DNA of 64,000 bases from Cokeromyces recurvatus (GCF_025118155.1 NW_026251388.1:248001-312000); one strand, 5' to 3'; positions 20,841-34,083 are shown, counted from the stretch's first letter. Notes: generated by a model from the sequence alone, not told the origin. Numbers and translations are program-made.

Positions 20841-23376
20841 ATGTTTACATCAAATCAAATGGACTATCAATGTCCAATTGACGATGAGGGATCGGACATG
20901 GATGTGTCTTCTGGTGATGAAGACTATACCACAAACAATGTAACTACAAATATTCAACCTGCTACAGTAAAGACAAAATATTTTTTATTTTTATTCTCCT
21001 AAATAATTAAATAAACATGTATATATTACTTTTTTTTTTTTTCTTTTCTTTTTAGATGAGTGGTGGAAGTTTATATGGAATTTCAAATAATCATCGCCAA
21101 CAAAGATCAGTACAAACCAGAAACACTACAGTTAACTCTTATAGTCAAAATTTCTCCCGTTCTGAGATTGATTCATCTCGTTTTATAAGTGTTGATGATT
21201 CAGATGATAGCGATGATTCCTATCACACTGCACCAAGCTCGCCCATGACTATTTCAGAAGAAATAGAAATGGAAACACCAAAGAAAATAAAACAGGCTGT
21301 AGAAAAAAGGGATGATCATGATGCCCTAGATAGAGAGTTTGCTCGATTAACAAAAATGTATGAAGACGTACTAAAACAAGAAGAAGAGATTAAAAATTTG
21401 ATTGAAGAGAAAAAGAAAAAATTGCAAGTACAGCAATTAGAGATTCAGGTCCGTAGATCTATCAAGCGCAATAGAGAAATACCAAAGAAATCGGAACAAG
21501 CTGAGTCATCTACATTAGCATTGAAGAAGAAAACAAAGTTGGATAATACTCCTTTAAAAAATGTTAATTCTTCTCCATTAGTAAATGCATCAGTTTCACA
21601 CACACCAAGTCCAATGGCCATTGTATTAGATGCGCACGCTTCAAATCCAATGGTGAGTACATCAACTGCATCTACGTCAAATCCGATGGTAAATACATCA
21701 ATTGCATCCATGTCAAACTCAATATCAAATTCTCTTAGAAGTGAAAACAAACAGAAATCTACTACTAGAAAAGAGAATTTAAATTGTATATATAAGCAAC
21801 AAAATGAGCATAGCAACAATGGACGGTCGAATGTATCCAATTCACAATCTACTAGTATAACCCAGAGCCCACTTATCGTTGATCTTACAAAGGATGATAT
21901 GGAAATAGACTCTAATAAGCCATACCGTTCGAGACTTGAAACAGCAAAAATTGATGTACCTTTTTCTGATGTGTATCAAGGAGAAAAATATAAAAATATC
22001 CAAAACCAACTTCCATCAACAAGCACTAGTGAATCTCAAAGAGGTCTCCAAAATAAACTTAAAAGAGGAAAAAGCCCTGATATCCAACAATTTAGTATGC
22101 GTGTCTTAGATGGAATGACAGAAAAGGAGATACGATCAATGATTCGTAGATCACATATTATTGGTCATGTAAGTCTTAAACAAATGCATATCCAATTATG
22201 TGATTTAAGACAAAGAGCCCTAGAGAGCCCTTTAACTTATGTGCAAAAGGTACATGCTGAAGTACTAGTTGCACTTATTATGTCACTCTGTCATGAGAAA
22301 GGGGAACATATACCTCGCAAAAATAAAGGCGTTGGTCGACACATGAGACCTTCATCTAAACTTGTTCTTGGTCCCGAATTTTATGGTCATCCAGATACAT
22401 TAGATTATGAAACATATCCTTTGTCTAAAGGAAAACTCAATGATGCTATTACTTATTTTAGAAATATGGAAGTTAATCCTTTTATGCCTCCAGCAAGACT
22501 TAATACTCTTCCAGATAATATTAAAAAAAAAGTCATGAAATATTTTGTAAGTACATACACATAAAAAAAAGTAGATGAATATATTAATATATCTTTTATA
22601 GGACAATGTAGGATATTGGAAAGACTCGGTAACAAAAAAGGATAAGAAAAAGATTAAGAAACTTGTTGAAAAACATCAGTGTGACCTTCTTGATGTAAGA
22701 AAGTAGAAATACTAATTTATGCTAGTTTGCTTATTTATTTATTTTTTTAAAGAAAAAGAAAAAAGTTTACTCTATCATATCATCTAATTCTAGTTCATCA
22801 ACAGAGTTTACTGCACAATCATCAAGTACAGCCTCTTCGACTTTGAATCATCAATTAGAAGGAACATCAACCGATTTTGCAACTGCTAATACCAATCCTG
22901 CTTCTCCTATTAAACCCAATGAACAAATATCTGAGGCAGCAGTAACATCAACGCGACAAGATACAGTCATCAATAGTCCTTTATCCTCCGTTAAAAATGC
23001 TTCTCATAATAAATCGAATGAAGCAGAGTCATCAAATAAAGTTGCATGTGCTAATCAGTCTTCATCTTCCATTACTCCTTATATTAAATCTCAAGAAACG
23101 GTATCTAAATCAGATGTAAATAAGGCAAGTAACTTTCAACCGTATCATTCTGCACTTTCTTCACTTGGTATATCTTTTAATCAACAGCAAGAAACACAAG
23201 CTTATAACAAAAATACCACAGAATTTAACCGGGAGTCTACTCATCAAAGAAACTCTTCCAAAGGCAAAAACAAACAAAAAATGATCACTACAGATATATT
23301 GTGTGAAGCCGAAAGTAGTGGTGGTATTTGCAGAGATAAAAATTGTATGTTTGTACACTTTTCAGACTTTATGTAA
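20841..23376 (+). CDS. Red1/ZFC3H1-like protein with C-terminal zf-C3H1-type finger
   Basis: Four exons in frame give 777 residues: 20841-20966, 21056-22546, 22602-22694 and 22753-23376. The N-terminus is acidic, followed by a coiled coil (about residues 125-165, many K/E/Q) and long Ser/Thr/Asn-rich segments with tandem STASTSNPMV-like repeats near residues 235-270. A more ordered region spans about 400-540 (GMTEKEIRSMIRRSHIIGHV onward). The extreme C-terminus reads LCEAESSGGICRDKNCMFVH, a C-x8-C-x4-C-x3-H finger of the zf-C3H1 type found in fission yeast Red1 and human ZFC3H1, which target RNAs to the nuclear exosome with the Mtr4-like helicase. It is divergent from the RXT2-like gene, with starts about 200 bp apart. 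The finger is visible; the Red1 role is inference. Confidence 0.6.
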
Positions 23377-23546
23377 TCCACAATATGTATTATTTTTTTT
23401 TCTTCTTTTTATAAAACATGATTTATATAAATATGTATATGAGTGTGTATGTGTTTGTATGTGTGTGTAAATATATAAATAAATAAAAAAGGAATTTATG
23501 TTAACTTATGCACAAAAAAAAAAAAAGCAATACTAGTATTCCTTTA

Positions 23547-25945
23547 TTATTTTTCTGTTCGCCATGCATTCTCTAATTGATTTAATTCCTTTAGATATTC
23601 AGGACTTGGTAATGACGTCGTTTGCCAATCTGATGATTCAAGAAAGCTACTAACTGAGCCATGTACTTTACCTTCCATTTTCATTAATTCAGTTATGAAA
23701 CCAATATTGGGTGACATATTGGGTCTAGCTTTTATCACATGTTGATAGGCTCTTTTTAACGTCCAGCGTTCTGACGTTACCAAATAAGCCAAAATAGCCG
23801 TAATTGAACGTGATTTCCCTGCTTTACAATGAACATATATAGGTTCATGATTCTTTTTAGCTTCCTCTAATAGTATAATATGTTATAGACACACACAAAA
23901 AAAAAAAAAAAAGATATAAGCATGCATATAAAGCTTTACGTTTTATATATTTATTTACCTATGAAGCTGACTGCTTCCATCATGACATGTTCAATGTTCT
24001 TCATTTCTAAAGTATCGCGAGCAGCAATTTTATGATATATTAAACGATCACGAACTAACATTAAACCTTTATCATCACATTCTTCTGCCATATTGAGGAC
24101 ACGTTTAATTTGACGTACTTGAACCAATTGATTTGCTTGCTCATCTGTCTCAATTTCAGGTCCCACAAACAAAAACCCTGGGATCACGTCTGAAATGACA
24201 AAATCAAAATCAGTTTCTGTACATGGGGAAATATCCGCTGTCAAAATCTCATCATCTTCTGCAACTTGATTAAGACTAGAATGAGCCCTTATCGAGTTCT
24301 TGTATACTTGACCTTCCTCTTGTTGTAAAAAAGAATAAGTCTGAGTTGTTGTTGTTGTTGTTGTTGGTTTGGTGATTGTTGAGTTTGTATGATAATTAGA
24401 AGAGGGAAGAAGACTATTGTTATTATTTAAAAGTAGTTTCTGGGACCTTCTTTTGGCTTTACGCGCCAGCGCGTTTGCATTATTAATACGAGCAGCTTGG
24501 GTATCTAACGTAAACAGACTTGCCCTTTTGTTATCTACATCATTTTTAGACTCACCAAGAGTATAGCTGATAGATCGTCTGGGTCCATAATTATTATCAG
24601 TGTTAGGTCTTAATGTTCCTGTAAGAGGCTCATGTAAATTGGAAGAGATAATCCAAGATTCATGAAGGGGAGCCTTCTGAAACTCCTGAAATCCACCATA
24701 TAAATAATAGACTTTACTTTTACCATCTAAACATAATCGTTCTAAAACACTCAACAAAGTCCAAGCCTGAGAAGACTGATCGTTTTCTGGCATGTCTTGA
24801 TCATAGACAACCCAAATTTTCATTCTATTATTGCTTTTATTTTTCTTTGTTTTCATCTGAAGCTCAGCTTCTAATGCCTTTTGTTCTAATAGAGTCGAAA
24901 ACGAATGTTCGTGAAGGGTAGACAGTAACGATGAGGTTATATCCTTTGTCTGTTGCTTATGCAGCTGATAAGTTTCTCTTCCCTCAACTGTCGTAATGAA
25001 GTTTTCAAGATTGAAATTCGACACTGTACCTCGTTGATATCGTTTGATAAGTAATGAAGGTAAATTGACGTTAATGGAATTTCGTATACGTTGCTTTTGA
25101 TAATCAACAAGATTTCGAACATCAATCAGGAGAACATTTTTGTTGCTGTCACTGTCACCGTCGTCTGATAACATCTGAATTAATTCCTCTGGTTTTAAAC
25201 GAATTTTATTCAAGTCTATCCGCTTTTTATGAGATTCTGAATGAGTACGATTTAACATTTTACGTTGAAAAGATGAGGATATTGACAAATGCTGATGACT
25301 TATTGATCGATGAGGCACAAGTGAGTTTTGGTTAGTTGTACTCCCGAGCCTAGCTAACAACTCCTCATCTGTTATACTTGAATGATTTGCAATGAGTTTT
25401 TCAAGTGTAGCAAGTTGTTCTAAAGGCAAGAATAAATTTTCCAATGTTAAGTTCTTTGTTGAAGGTAAATGACCGAAAGTGAATGAATGACGGTTTACTT
25501 CTTGTACGGATACCCATTGGTGACGATGCTGATGACGTTGCTCTGCTGAATAACGTTTTCTTTGTTTTATATTTAGTTGCGATGATGCTATATTATGTGG
25601 AGTAGATATAGAAGATGATATCGGAGCGCAAGCATGTTTATCAGGTGTAACTATTGGAGGACGATTTTCGGTATTCTTTGTGGAAACAATATTAGGTAAA
25701 GATATAGAACTTCTTGGAGGCTGGTGAGTACTTGTAATATTCTTTGTATCATACTTTTTTGATTGATACTTCTTTTTATCATGATTATTGTTGTTAGAAT
25801 TAAAAGTAGAATAGAAATTAAATGGAAGCCTTTTAAATAAACTATTTGCTAAACTTAATTTCTTTGTTGGAATAGATTTTTCATTCTTCGTTGACTTTGA
25901 TTTATTAGTGTTACTATTATTATTTTTATAACGGTCAAAAAGCAT
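23547..25945 (-). CDS. MAP-kinase-phosphatase-like protein: rhodanese domain plus dual-specificity phosphatase
   Basis: Two exons (23959-25945 and 23547-23866) give 768 residues. After a low-complexity, basic N-terminus comes a rhodanese-like domain (about residues 245-440; NVLLIDVRNLVDYQKQRIRN), where the active-site region reads WVVYDQDMPEND, so it is probably a non-catalytic docking module. A dual-specificity phosphatase domain fills the C-terminus (from about 590): the P-loop is HCKAGKSRS with Cys676, and the second exon begins a few residues before it. This arrangement is that of MAP kinase phosphatases such as yeast Msg5 and animal MKPs, which dephosphorylate Thr and Tyr of the activation loop. 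A polythreonine stretch precedes the catalytic domain. Which MAPK it acts on cannot be told. Confidence 0.85.
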
Positions 25946-26177
25946 TCTTTATTTTATAGTCTTTTTTTTTTATTTATTTATTTAAAGAAAAAGGAAGAAG
26001 ATAAGTTCTATTCCTTCTGTAAATACAAGAAGAAAGGAAGAAAGAAAGAAAGAAAGAAAAAGAATATAATAATAAAATACTTTATGTATAAAAATATATT
26101 TTAATAAACTTATTTTTATATTCTTTGTGAGACAATAATTATTTGCTTCCTTTGGTAGTAGTCAAAAATAGATACAA

Positions 26178-26217
<40 letters not shown>

Positions 26218-27769
26218 AAATTAGCATCTTTTCGCGTAAACAACTTTTTTTTTTTTTTTTAAATTAGCGCTAAATGATTTTCAAATTAGTACATTTTTCC
26301 ATTTAAGTTAGTGTATTAGCTTATTTAATTTGGCATATCATAAAAGGTATTTTGTGAAAATATATCCCCATAAATTAGAGTATTGGTTCCTGATTCATAC
26401 ATTTATAAATAACTATATAAAAAAAAAAGACTTTATAATTCATCTTTTGAAGTTGTTGAAAATAACTTTTTAAGCCAACACAAAAATTGTTGAAATTTAA
26501 ACGGACAATTAAACAGTCTCTTATAATACCGGCCTTCAACTTTGATCAAACCATTTTAATAGAGTAATATAAAAAATACAAAGGATAAAGATAAATAGAT
26601 ACTGTTTATAGCCTCAGCCCTTGATTTACTATTAAAATCCTATATTCCTTATAAACTGAAATACTATTCCTGATAAGATGACTAGCATTCATTTCATGAT
26701 AAGCATCCAATATATTCAAAACATCACATATAAAGTTCAAAGAATGCTCAAACTGAATAATAACTAATATATTCGCAGTCTCCTATTCATTGCTCCTTTT
26801 GTGTTTTTTTTTACATCTAAAATAGTTTCTAGTTAGCTTTTTTTTTATTTTTTATTTTCTTAGTGTCAAATTAACGTTTTCTTTATTCAAGATTAGTATC
26901 CATAATAGTAAATAGCGACCCCTCTATTTGAAGGAATTATTAATTTAGCTTAAGCTTCCCTTATTCGATATGCCAGAAAGAGGGTGAAAATGCTCACTAA
27001 AACTTGCTTCCTCTATAAAAAGAACGGAATCACGAGTCCAATGTATGTCCTCATCACTTTTTTAGTTAATTATTGTATTCTTATGAATATCTGAAATATC
27101 TTTACATAATCTTGCAGTTGCAAGTATCTATTTTTTTTCTTTTCAGCGTAAGTATGGCATACTAGATAAGATGATAATACAGTATAGAAGTATATTTCAA
27201 AAAAAAAAAAAATACTGAGTAAGGCTTCTCCTCCCTCTTCTACTTTTTAAAGAACTATAGCAGGACACTTTTCGTAATGATCATAAAGAAAGTTAGTATA
27301 GTTGCATTCCGGGAAGGTTTTTTTTTTCTTGTATCAATTATTACATTTAAATAATTCGATAAAATCGAATAAATCATCAAACGAAGATGCAAGTTGCTGT
27401 TTAAAATTTTGCTTCTATTATATACATTAACTCAATAAAGCAAAAAATATGCTAATCTCCCCCCCCCCTTTTTTTTTGAGACTCTGTATATATGAAGAAT
27501 TAAATAGCTTTACAATTCTTATTTTTTAAGAGTGGAACGTCTATAACTTAAATATTAATAAAAAAGGGGGGGATTTTTGTATATATCAAAAGAGTTAAAA
27601 TTCAGTTCATGTTGTTACAATAATTAAAAGTGAATATCGTTAATTACTTTTTACTGTTTAAATAGATTTTTATATATAAACTATATATGCATATACATCT
27701 ATATTTTTATCATTCTTTTGTACGGCCCTGTCCTTCTAATATATTTCATAACTTCCATGTATGTTGAAT
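25946..27769. other. Intergenic region with no gene recognised
   Basis: 1.8 kb between the phosphatase start (25945) and the ERJ5 end. Long T runs occur at 26181-26213 and 26247-26260. No protein or RNA gene is visible; it includes the phosphatase promoter. Confidence 0.5.
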
Positions 27770-28967
27770 TTAACTTCGAACAGCTCGTCTACGACCACCA
27801 ACTTTAGAGCCCATTACATTCATCTTTTCTCCACCACCTCTTTTACGAAGTGTCTTCTTTGTGGTACCAGTTGTTGTTTTCGTGTTGTCTTTTTCCCCTT
27901 CATTGTTGTCGCTACTCTCTTGTTCTTCATGAATAACCATTGTTTCTTCTTGTTTTTTATTCAAAATTTTGTATATCAAACGTTTTGGCCATTGAACGAT
28001 AAAAAGATTGCTAATAGTAGGTTTAGCTACCCATTCAGTATTTAAATGTACAGGCTCTTTTGTTTGTTCATCAGGATACACAATTATATAATGATCGTTC
28101 TTGACTTCACAGCGCATCGTTCTATCACCTACTTCGATAAAGCTACGACCTAAAGTAGGCGCACGACCCTTAGGCGCGTCTTGAAGCATTCCATTTCTAG
28201 CATCATTTACAAATTGGATAATTCTACGCTTTTCTTGATGATAATTTATTTGACCCGCAATATATTGCATGCCGGCACTAATTAATAAAAGTACAATTAC
28301 CACTGTACCTAATCCAGGTCTAAAACGACTATACAAATAGCCTGTACCACGCCAGCGAGGCACACCATTTTTATAGAAGAAGTTGTAACGTTCACGGCTT
28401 TTAGGATCACGCAAAATAGATGCTATAACACCTAAGCGTGCAAATTTTTCCTTGGCTTTAGGGTCATTTTTGTTTTTGTCAGGACTAGAAATAAATTTAT
28501 TTAAGAAAAAGAAATATTTACGAGAGAGGGAAATGTTTTTTTTTAAAAAACACACACACACACACACTTACTGCCATTTTAATGAGAGTTTACGATAAGC
28601 TTTACTAATTTCAGCCTGACTTGCAGATGGCTATATATGTCAATATTGTTAGTTATTTTTTTTTTTTAATTCATCAAGTATGTTCGAAAGTTAACACGAA
28701 AATAAATACTTACACTAACACCCAACCAGTTGTAAAAGTTTGTGTCCTTTCCTTCTGCTTTTTCCAAAGCATCAACAAGATCAAAAATTTCGAAGTCGGC
28801 TAATAATTATGATGAGATTCTAACATCTCTATTTTTTTAATGAGATTTGGCTAAATAGTACCTTCAGTCCAAGCCTTCACCTTAGGCACTATGGTTAAGA
28901 TGACAACCGTAAAAACTAATAGCAGACTGCAAATGCTTTGATTCCCAAAGAGTTTTACACGTACCAT
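27770..28967 (-). CDS. ERJ5: ER membrane J-protein Erj5-like
   Basis: DnaJ-domain protein of the endoplasmic reticulum that helps folding with BiP. Four exons in frame give 321 residues: 28862-28967, 28714-28799, 28572-28630 and 27770-28484. The first exon encodes a signal peptide (CSLLLVFTVVILTIVPKVKA) followed by WTEADFEIFDLVDALEKAEG, the Erj5 leader. The J domain runs from NFYNWLGVSPSASQAEISKA through YRKLSLKWHPDK to RERYNFFYKNGVP; the HPD motif is split by an intron. One membrane span follows (GTVVIVLLLISAGMQYIAG), and the tail is charged and basic, ending GGRRRAVRS. A CA repeat lies in the intron at about 28551-28568. Confidence 0.9.
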
Positions 28968-29374
28968 GTAAATGAGATTTATACAGTTAAGGAAAAAAAG
29001 TAAAAAATAAAAAAATCAAACAATTATTATTATTTTTTTTTTTTTAAATAATTATGATAAAAAATGAATGACCGCCGCCATAATGTCTTTACAATATTGA
29101 ATTGCTCTATTCAGTTTATGAAGATTGAATATTGTATTTAAAAGCCTTTTTAATGAATAAAAGAGAAAAGGGGGAAAGTAGAAGTTAAACTAACAGATTA
29201 TCAATTAAATAGCTGTCTTCCTGACACATATATCTCTGTGGAAAGTATCAACAGTAAAACAGTTAAACGTGCAAAGAACGATGTATCCTCTTATCGCTTA
29301 AAACAGTATTTTTGTCGGATTATTCTGTGATTTATACAGTGAGAAATAGAAAATATAATTTAATACATAAGTAT

Positions 29375-29415
<41 letters not shown>

Positions 29416-30550
29416 ACTACTAACTACTACTAACTACTAACTACTAACTACTACTAACTACTAACTACTAACTACTAACTACTAACTACTAACTACTAAC
29501 TACTAACTACTAACTACTAACTACTAACTACTACTAGCTACTACTACTACTAGCTACTACAATTGTTAATAATTACATTTCTTGGATATTATGTCTAATA
29601 TATAAAGAAGCTATGCTAAATAATTGTGTAAACACACATAAGCAGATTTTATTATCTGTATAAGAAAACACCAAGTTATTTACAGAATGCACAAAAAGTT
29701 AGTATCCACTAGCAAAGATAGTCATCTAGAAGATGATAATCGCTTTTAGAAATAATAAACTTTCAGGTACCTGCCATGAAGGAAGAACAGACAGCATCTA
29801 CAGTTTAATCCTGATACTTTCAAGTTTATAAGCACTAAAAACATTTATATATCTTTCTTATAACTAGAAGTACAAGATCATGTTACACATAAATAGTAGC
29901 TATCATAACAATATACACTATATCTTTGTTTATATAAATTCAACTTTCCCATCATGATAGATGAATATTATATATCAGAAACTAAGCTTTGATTCAAGTT
30001 TTCTTTACTTGATAATAAAGTAAAGATGTCGTTTTAAACTTGCTAAATAATTAATACCCATTTAACTACTTGTAATCTTTTTATTTCTGATGATACTCTG
30101 GAAGTCTATTATCTTCTTTGTTGTGATGCTCGAATACTCTAACAATGAATGTTGTATAATGAACATTATGCTGTGACGTACAATACACTAGTCTTATTTG
30201 AATAACCTCTTTATTATGTAAATAAATGATGGTTTATTTCCATTAACTTAGTTGTAAGGACGACTACAATCATAACAGATTCCACTCACAGTACACATAT
30301 TATTTATAAAATAAATAGATACAAAAGATCTATAATCATTCTCTTCCACGGTTACGTCATCAAATATAATGCATTATACTATTACTCATTATCCTTAACC
30401 ACAAAATATATAAATACTTTTACGTTATTAACTTTTATTTTATATTAATCCTTAACTCATAAAACTTATTGTCGACTCTCAACGTACTTCTTCTGTCTGT
30501 TTTCTTTTATTTCTCTTTTTATTCTTTTATTTTATTTATATTTATATTTT
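28968..30550. other. Intergenic region with a trinucleotide/heptanucleotide repeat
   Basis: 1.6 kb between the divergent ERJ5 and orphan-gene starts. The only clear feature is the tandem repeat at 29373-29560. Two TCCTTAAC-like words occur near 30391 and 30440 but no matching donor was found. Confidence 0.5.
29373..29560. repeat. (CTA)n microsatellite grading into a 7-bp unit
   Basis: The array starts as pure TAC/CTA trinucleotides (to about 29413), passes through mixed units, becomes a run of the heptamer CTAACTA (about 29450-29530), and returns to CTA with CTAGC interruptions. Confidence 0.92.
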
Positions 30551-31212
30551 ATGGCATTCTTACCAGTAAACCACAACATGCGGTTATACCATGGTTATTA
30601 TGACTGTGGTTACGGCTATGTTTTTTTTATGTTGAAACGAAAACTTACGTATTTTCATGCTCTTTTTTCTCTCTCTCCTCATAAAAAATCATGGTTTTCA
30701 TCAGTCGCAATCACGCGCTCTGTATCTACTACCCAACTAAAGTTCAACCAAGAAAACGTTGCTAAGGCTCTAGAAAAATTTCAGGCATTAAGCGATGAAC
30801 ACGAAGTGTGCTACTTGAATGATTCCACAGTTCCTGTACTTGTATTAAAACCAAGACTATATGGTAATTCTTTCTTTTTCAAGGAATATTTCACAGAAGA
30901 AAAACCAAAAGTAAATGTTCCAAATAAATCTGTCATAAAACTTGGTATGCTGTTGATTTTTTTTTTTTTAATTGTGGTAGTTTCACTAACTTGTAGTTTA
31001 AATTAATTAGAAACGAAAGCCCAAGTTTTAAAATTTATAAATGAAATATCCTCTACTGAACCTGCTCTTGATGATATGTATACGCTAAAAATAGTATTAC
31101 TCTCAGATATTTTCGTTAAAATGTTACATTATTCAACATTTTTCAACAAGAAAACATTGAACAGTTTCAGCTCGTTTTGTGGGAAAATCAAATTAAACTT
31201 TATGGCGGACGT

Positions 31213-31250
<38 letters not shown>

Positions 31251-31731
31251 AAAATGAAAAAAAAAAAGATCCAAGAATGAAACTGGCTCATACATATACG
31301 ATATTGGAATCTTTATGTTTTACAAGATAAATACCAAGGTAAAATGAAGGTGTTTTGTTCTGATTTCCTTATTGACTTTTCATTTGTAGTAAACGTGCTA
31401 AACAATATAGTGGAATACAAAGGATTTTTAGAGACACAAAAAGAATTAGGTTTAGATTCCACAAAAAAAGCAGTAATATGGGTCGTCCTGGATTATGCTG
31501 GTTTATCAACAAATGTTGAAGATTTAAAAGAGTTTCTCAGGTAAATACTAGATTAATTGACATATGATTAACCTATATGTTATCAGGCAAAGGAATATTA
31601 AAAAAATAATAATTGATAGACTCCCTATCACATCTGAAGTAGAAATTTATGAAACAGAGGTGTTGCTTCAAGACCAAAAGGCAATAAAGAAGTTCGATTG
31701 CAGAACACGACCTATACAAAGATCCTTATGA
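30551..31731 (+). CDS. Orphan protein, possible mitochondrial presequence; exon model partly unresolved
   Basis: Exon 1 starts at 30551 (ATG); its first 60 residues are rich in His, Tyr, Ser and Arg, and a presequence-like segment (SVAITRSVSTTQLKF) precedes NQENVAKALEKFQALSDEHE. It ends near 30944 (donor GTATGC). Exon 2 (from 31011) continues ETKAQVLKFINEISSTEPAL. Later exons read NVLNNIVEYKGFLETQKELG through DYAGLSTNVEDLKEFLR (to 31540) and, after a 46-nt intron, QRNIKKIIIDRLPITSEVEI to a stop at 31731. Between about 31095 and 31330, two competing frames, an A run (31218-31248) and no matching splice phase prevent a clean join; a plausible coding piece there is ENIEQFQLVLWENQIKLYGG. Either I miss an intron or the gene is damaged. 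No family recognised. Confidence 0.5.
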
Positions 31732-32355
31732 AAATATATCATTGCTCAATAAATTATTTTATAAATACTCTCTTGAATTAATATACTCCTTTTTTTATGA
31801 TAGTTTATCTTTACTCACAATATAATTGTTGTATATCGATCTGCAATTACATTAATAGCTTACTCTTTTATTGTATACAGGCTCTGGTTTAGCTACTACC
31901 ACCAAGTCCTCTCAGTTGGCTATCCGCAACATATTTAATTAAGTGCATCATGTTCTTACAAATAGACTTATAATAAATAAAACCATTTTAGTATTTCCTA
32001 ACTGCAGCATTAGTAATCGATTCATAACATTACATAATTATCTAGCTGACATCATATCTAAAAAGATATAATGAACAATGGCGTTGGTTCATAGTGGATT
32101 GGATAACAGAATAAGTTATTCCGAATGTCTTGCTGATTAGTTATTACTAAATGCAATCGACTACCTAATCTCAATGATTACTCGGTTTCGAAGCACATTA
32201 GAAAACTATATAAAGCCTAATGTGTGTTTTTTTTTTAGCTGTAAATAAAGATAACTTTTTTCAATAATCAGCTAGTCTGATCACATACTGGTTTTTATTT
32301 TATCCTTTTTTTTTTTTTTTTTGAAAAGCACGACGCTATTTTTCAACATTTTTCA
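31732..32355. other. Intergenic DNA 5' of the Fanzor relic
   Basis: About 620 bp, AT-rich, with a T run at 32307-32322. No gene seen. The last 30 bases contain ACGACGCTA (32330-32338), which may be an outer block of the element's inverted repeat. Confidence 0.45.
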
Positions 32356-32381
32356 GATGATTTGCTTACCTTTTTCGGATA
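32356..32381 (+). repeat. Left terminal inverted repeat
   Basis: 26 bp, reverse complement of 34275-34300 with one mismatch at the third base. Confidence 0.8.
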
Positions 32382-32451
32382 CAAATAAAGAAAACTTCTT
32401 CAAACACTTTAACAACATTTCTTTTTTTTCTTCAAGATTCTGTAGTATATA

Positions 32452-34083
32452 ATGAAGCAAAAGCGTGAAAAGAATCCAATTGACGATTTAACGATATCAA
32501 AAGGAAAGAAGGCTTTATCGAGTTAGTATCAAAAACATACATAGCGAGAGAGTATGTGCCATACTTTTTTTTTAAGATGTGGATCATGATACATCTACTT
32601 TGACGACGTTTGTTTCAACTTCACTTACTTTGACGCCACCTGCTTCTACTGATTTCACTTCGCTTACTTCTACTGCCTCTATATCACTTGCTTCTACAAG
32701 TTTTTCTTCTAGTAATTCACCTCATACTTCAAAGAAGATACAAAAAAAAAATAGAAAAAAAGCGTGCCTTGATCAATTTTAGAATGGAAACAGCAAGCAG
32801 TACAGTGGAAGAAACGGATACAGTAAAACATAAAGTAAAACAGTGTAAATGCGGCTCAACCACCCATCTAAGAGTAAACAGCAATGCATCCCCCCTAAAA
32901 AAGCAAAAAGAACCAACGCACGGTCCCAGACGAGAAAAAAGAGATCTTCGTGATCAAATGCTCTTTGAAAAATATTTGTAGAAACGCTAAGCTTGTTGAT
33001 CAAATATCTCTTGACACGGCACACACAACAAAAGTGATGTGGGTAAGATCGTTGTTTATCAACTATCTTTTTTTAAAGCTCTTAACGAAGGGTGAAGAAG
33101 TTCCGATTATGAGTCAGAATGATGTCTACTTCATCTTTACCGTAGTTACTGGTAAGGGCAAAAAGTCTCCCAGTTATATTCAACGATACTTTGTTGAGTT
33201 TTGCAATGAATGTGAAATTGATGACACAATCTTACGATCCCTCAAGAGTATTGGATGTTCTTCTATTTTATCCATTGTATATAAACAACACGATGTGCTC
33301 ATACGCAACCACGTATGTTAGAACCACGAAAGGAGAACAATTCGCTTCTTTATAGAATCCTTGTCCGATAAAGACTCCACATTTTTCGTTTGTAAGGGCT
33401 TATCTGTTAGCGAAAGAAAATCTCTAGCTAACTATATCTATTCGCTAAAGCTGAAGCAGAAATCCGTATGGCCGTCATCTGTCGAAAAAAATCAACATTT
33501 TGAAGAGATTGTACAAAAGATGGAGTCGTTATGGTCTAGCTATCAAGCATTAAGCTGTAACTCGGAAGATGGGTTCGTCTATAACAGCAGCAAATATCAT
33601 CAGAAGTCATCTACTGGTGAAAAGTCAGTTATTAATAATGTAAGCAAATTCTATCCACCTACCCCGACCGACCATAAAGAAAGGTCAGTAAAAACGATCA
33701 TTGCTTTGGGCAATGGTGTGTTTAATACTAGTTCACAAGGCAACAGGTCGTCGCCCGGTCAGAACTATTACACAAGCGTTGAAGAGGTATTGTGGGCAAC
33801 AGTTAGAAGTAGTAATGGTTGATGAATACCTCACCAGCTAAATCTGCAACAAGTTCAAGATCAGAAATATTAAGATTGTGGTGACCAAAAAATCAAAGCG
33901 AAGAGAACACACGATATTACAGTGTCAAAAAAAAACACTTGTAATATTATATGGAATCGCGACATTATGGCAACTCACAACATATTGGACTTGTTTTTAT
34001 TTGCTTTGAAAAATAATAATCAATGTCTGAGCCAATTCAAGCGTAAAGACGCAACCACCGATGAACCATCCCCGTGTGGCTGA
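32452..34083 (+). pseudogene. Decayed Fanzor (eukaryotic TnpB-like) nuclease gene, internally deleted
   Basis: Segments in order: a start MKQKREKNPIDDLTISKGKK at 32452 with an apparent intron; a Thr/Ser-rich linker; a Cys-knuckle region CKCGSTTHLR (about 32844); then IMSQNDVYFIFTVVTGKGKK and YFVEFCNECEIDD; then LSVSERKSLANYIYSLKLKQ with VWPSSVE; then IALGNGVF and RSSPGQNYYTSVEEVLWATV; then, in another frame, MVDEYLTS-stop-ICNK, a damaged zinc ribbon, and finally WNRDIMATHNILDLFLFALK, stop at 34083. NRD-x-MA-x-x-NI is the RuvC-III signature of TnpB/Fanzor proteins (Asp at 33961-33963). The expected RuvC-I D-P-G segment is absent, the ribbon has lost cysteines, and stops and frameshifts are present, so no active nuclease can be made. 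The family is recognised from memory of Mucorales Fanzor-like proteins. Confidence 0.7.

Noticed and set aside
29373..29560. Possible CRISPR-like array
   Set aside because: Units are 3 and 7 bp with no spacers; it is a microsatellite in a eukaryotic genome.
31047..31055. U12-like donor ATATCCTCT in the orphan gene
   Set aside because: No U12 branch element at a proper distance, and removal does not restore any frame.
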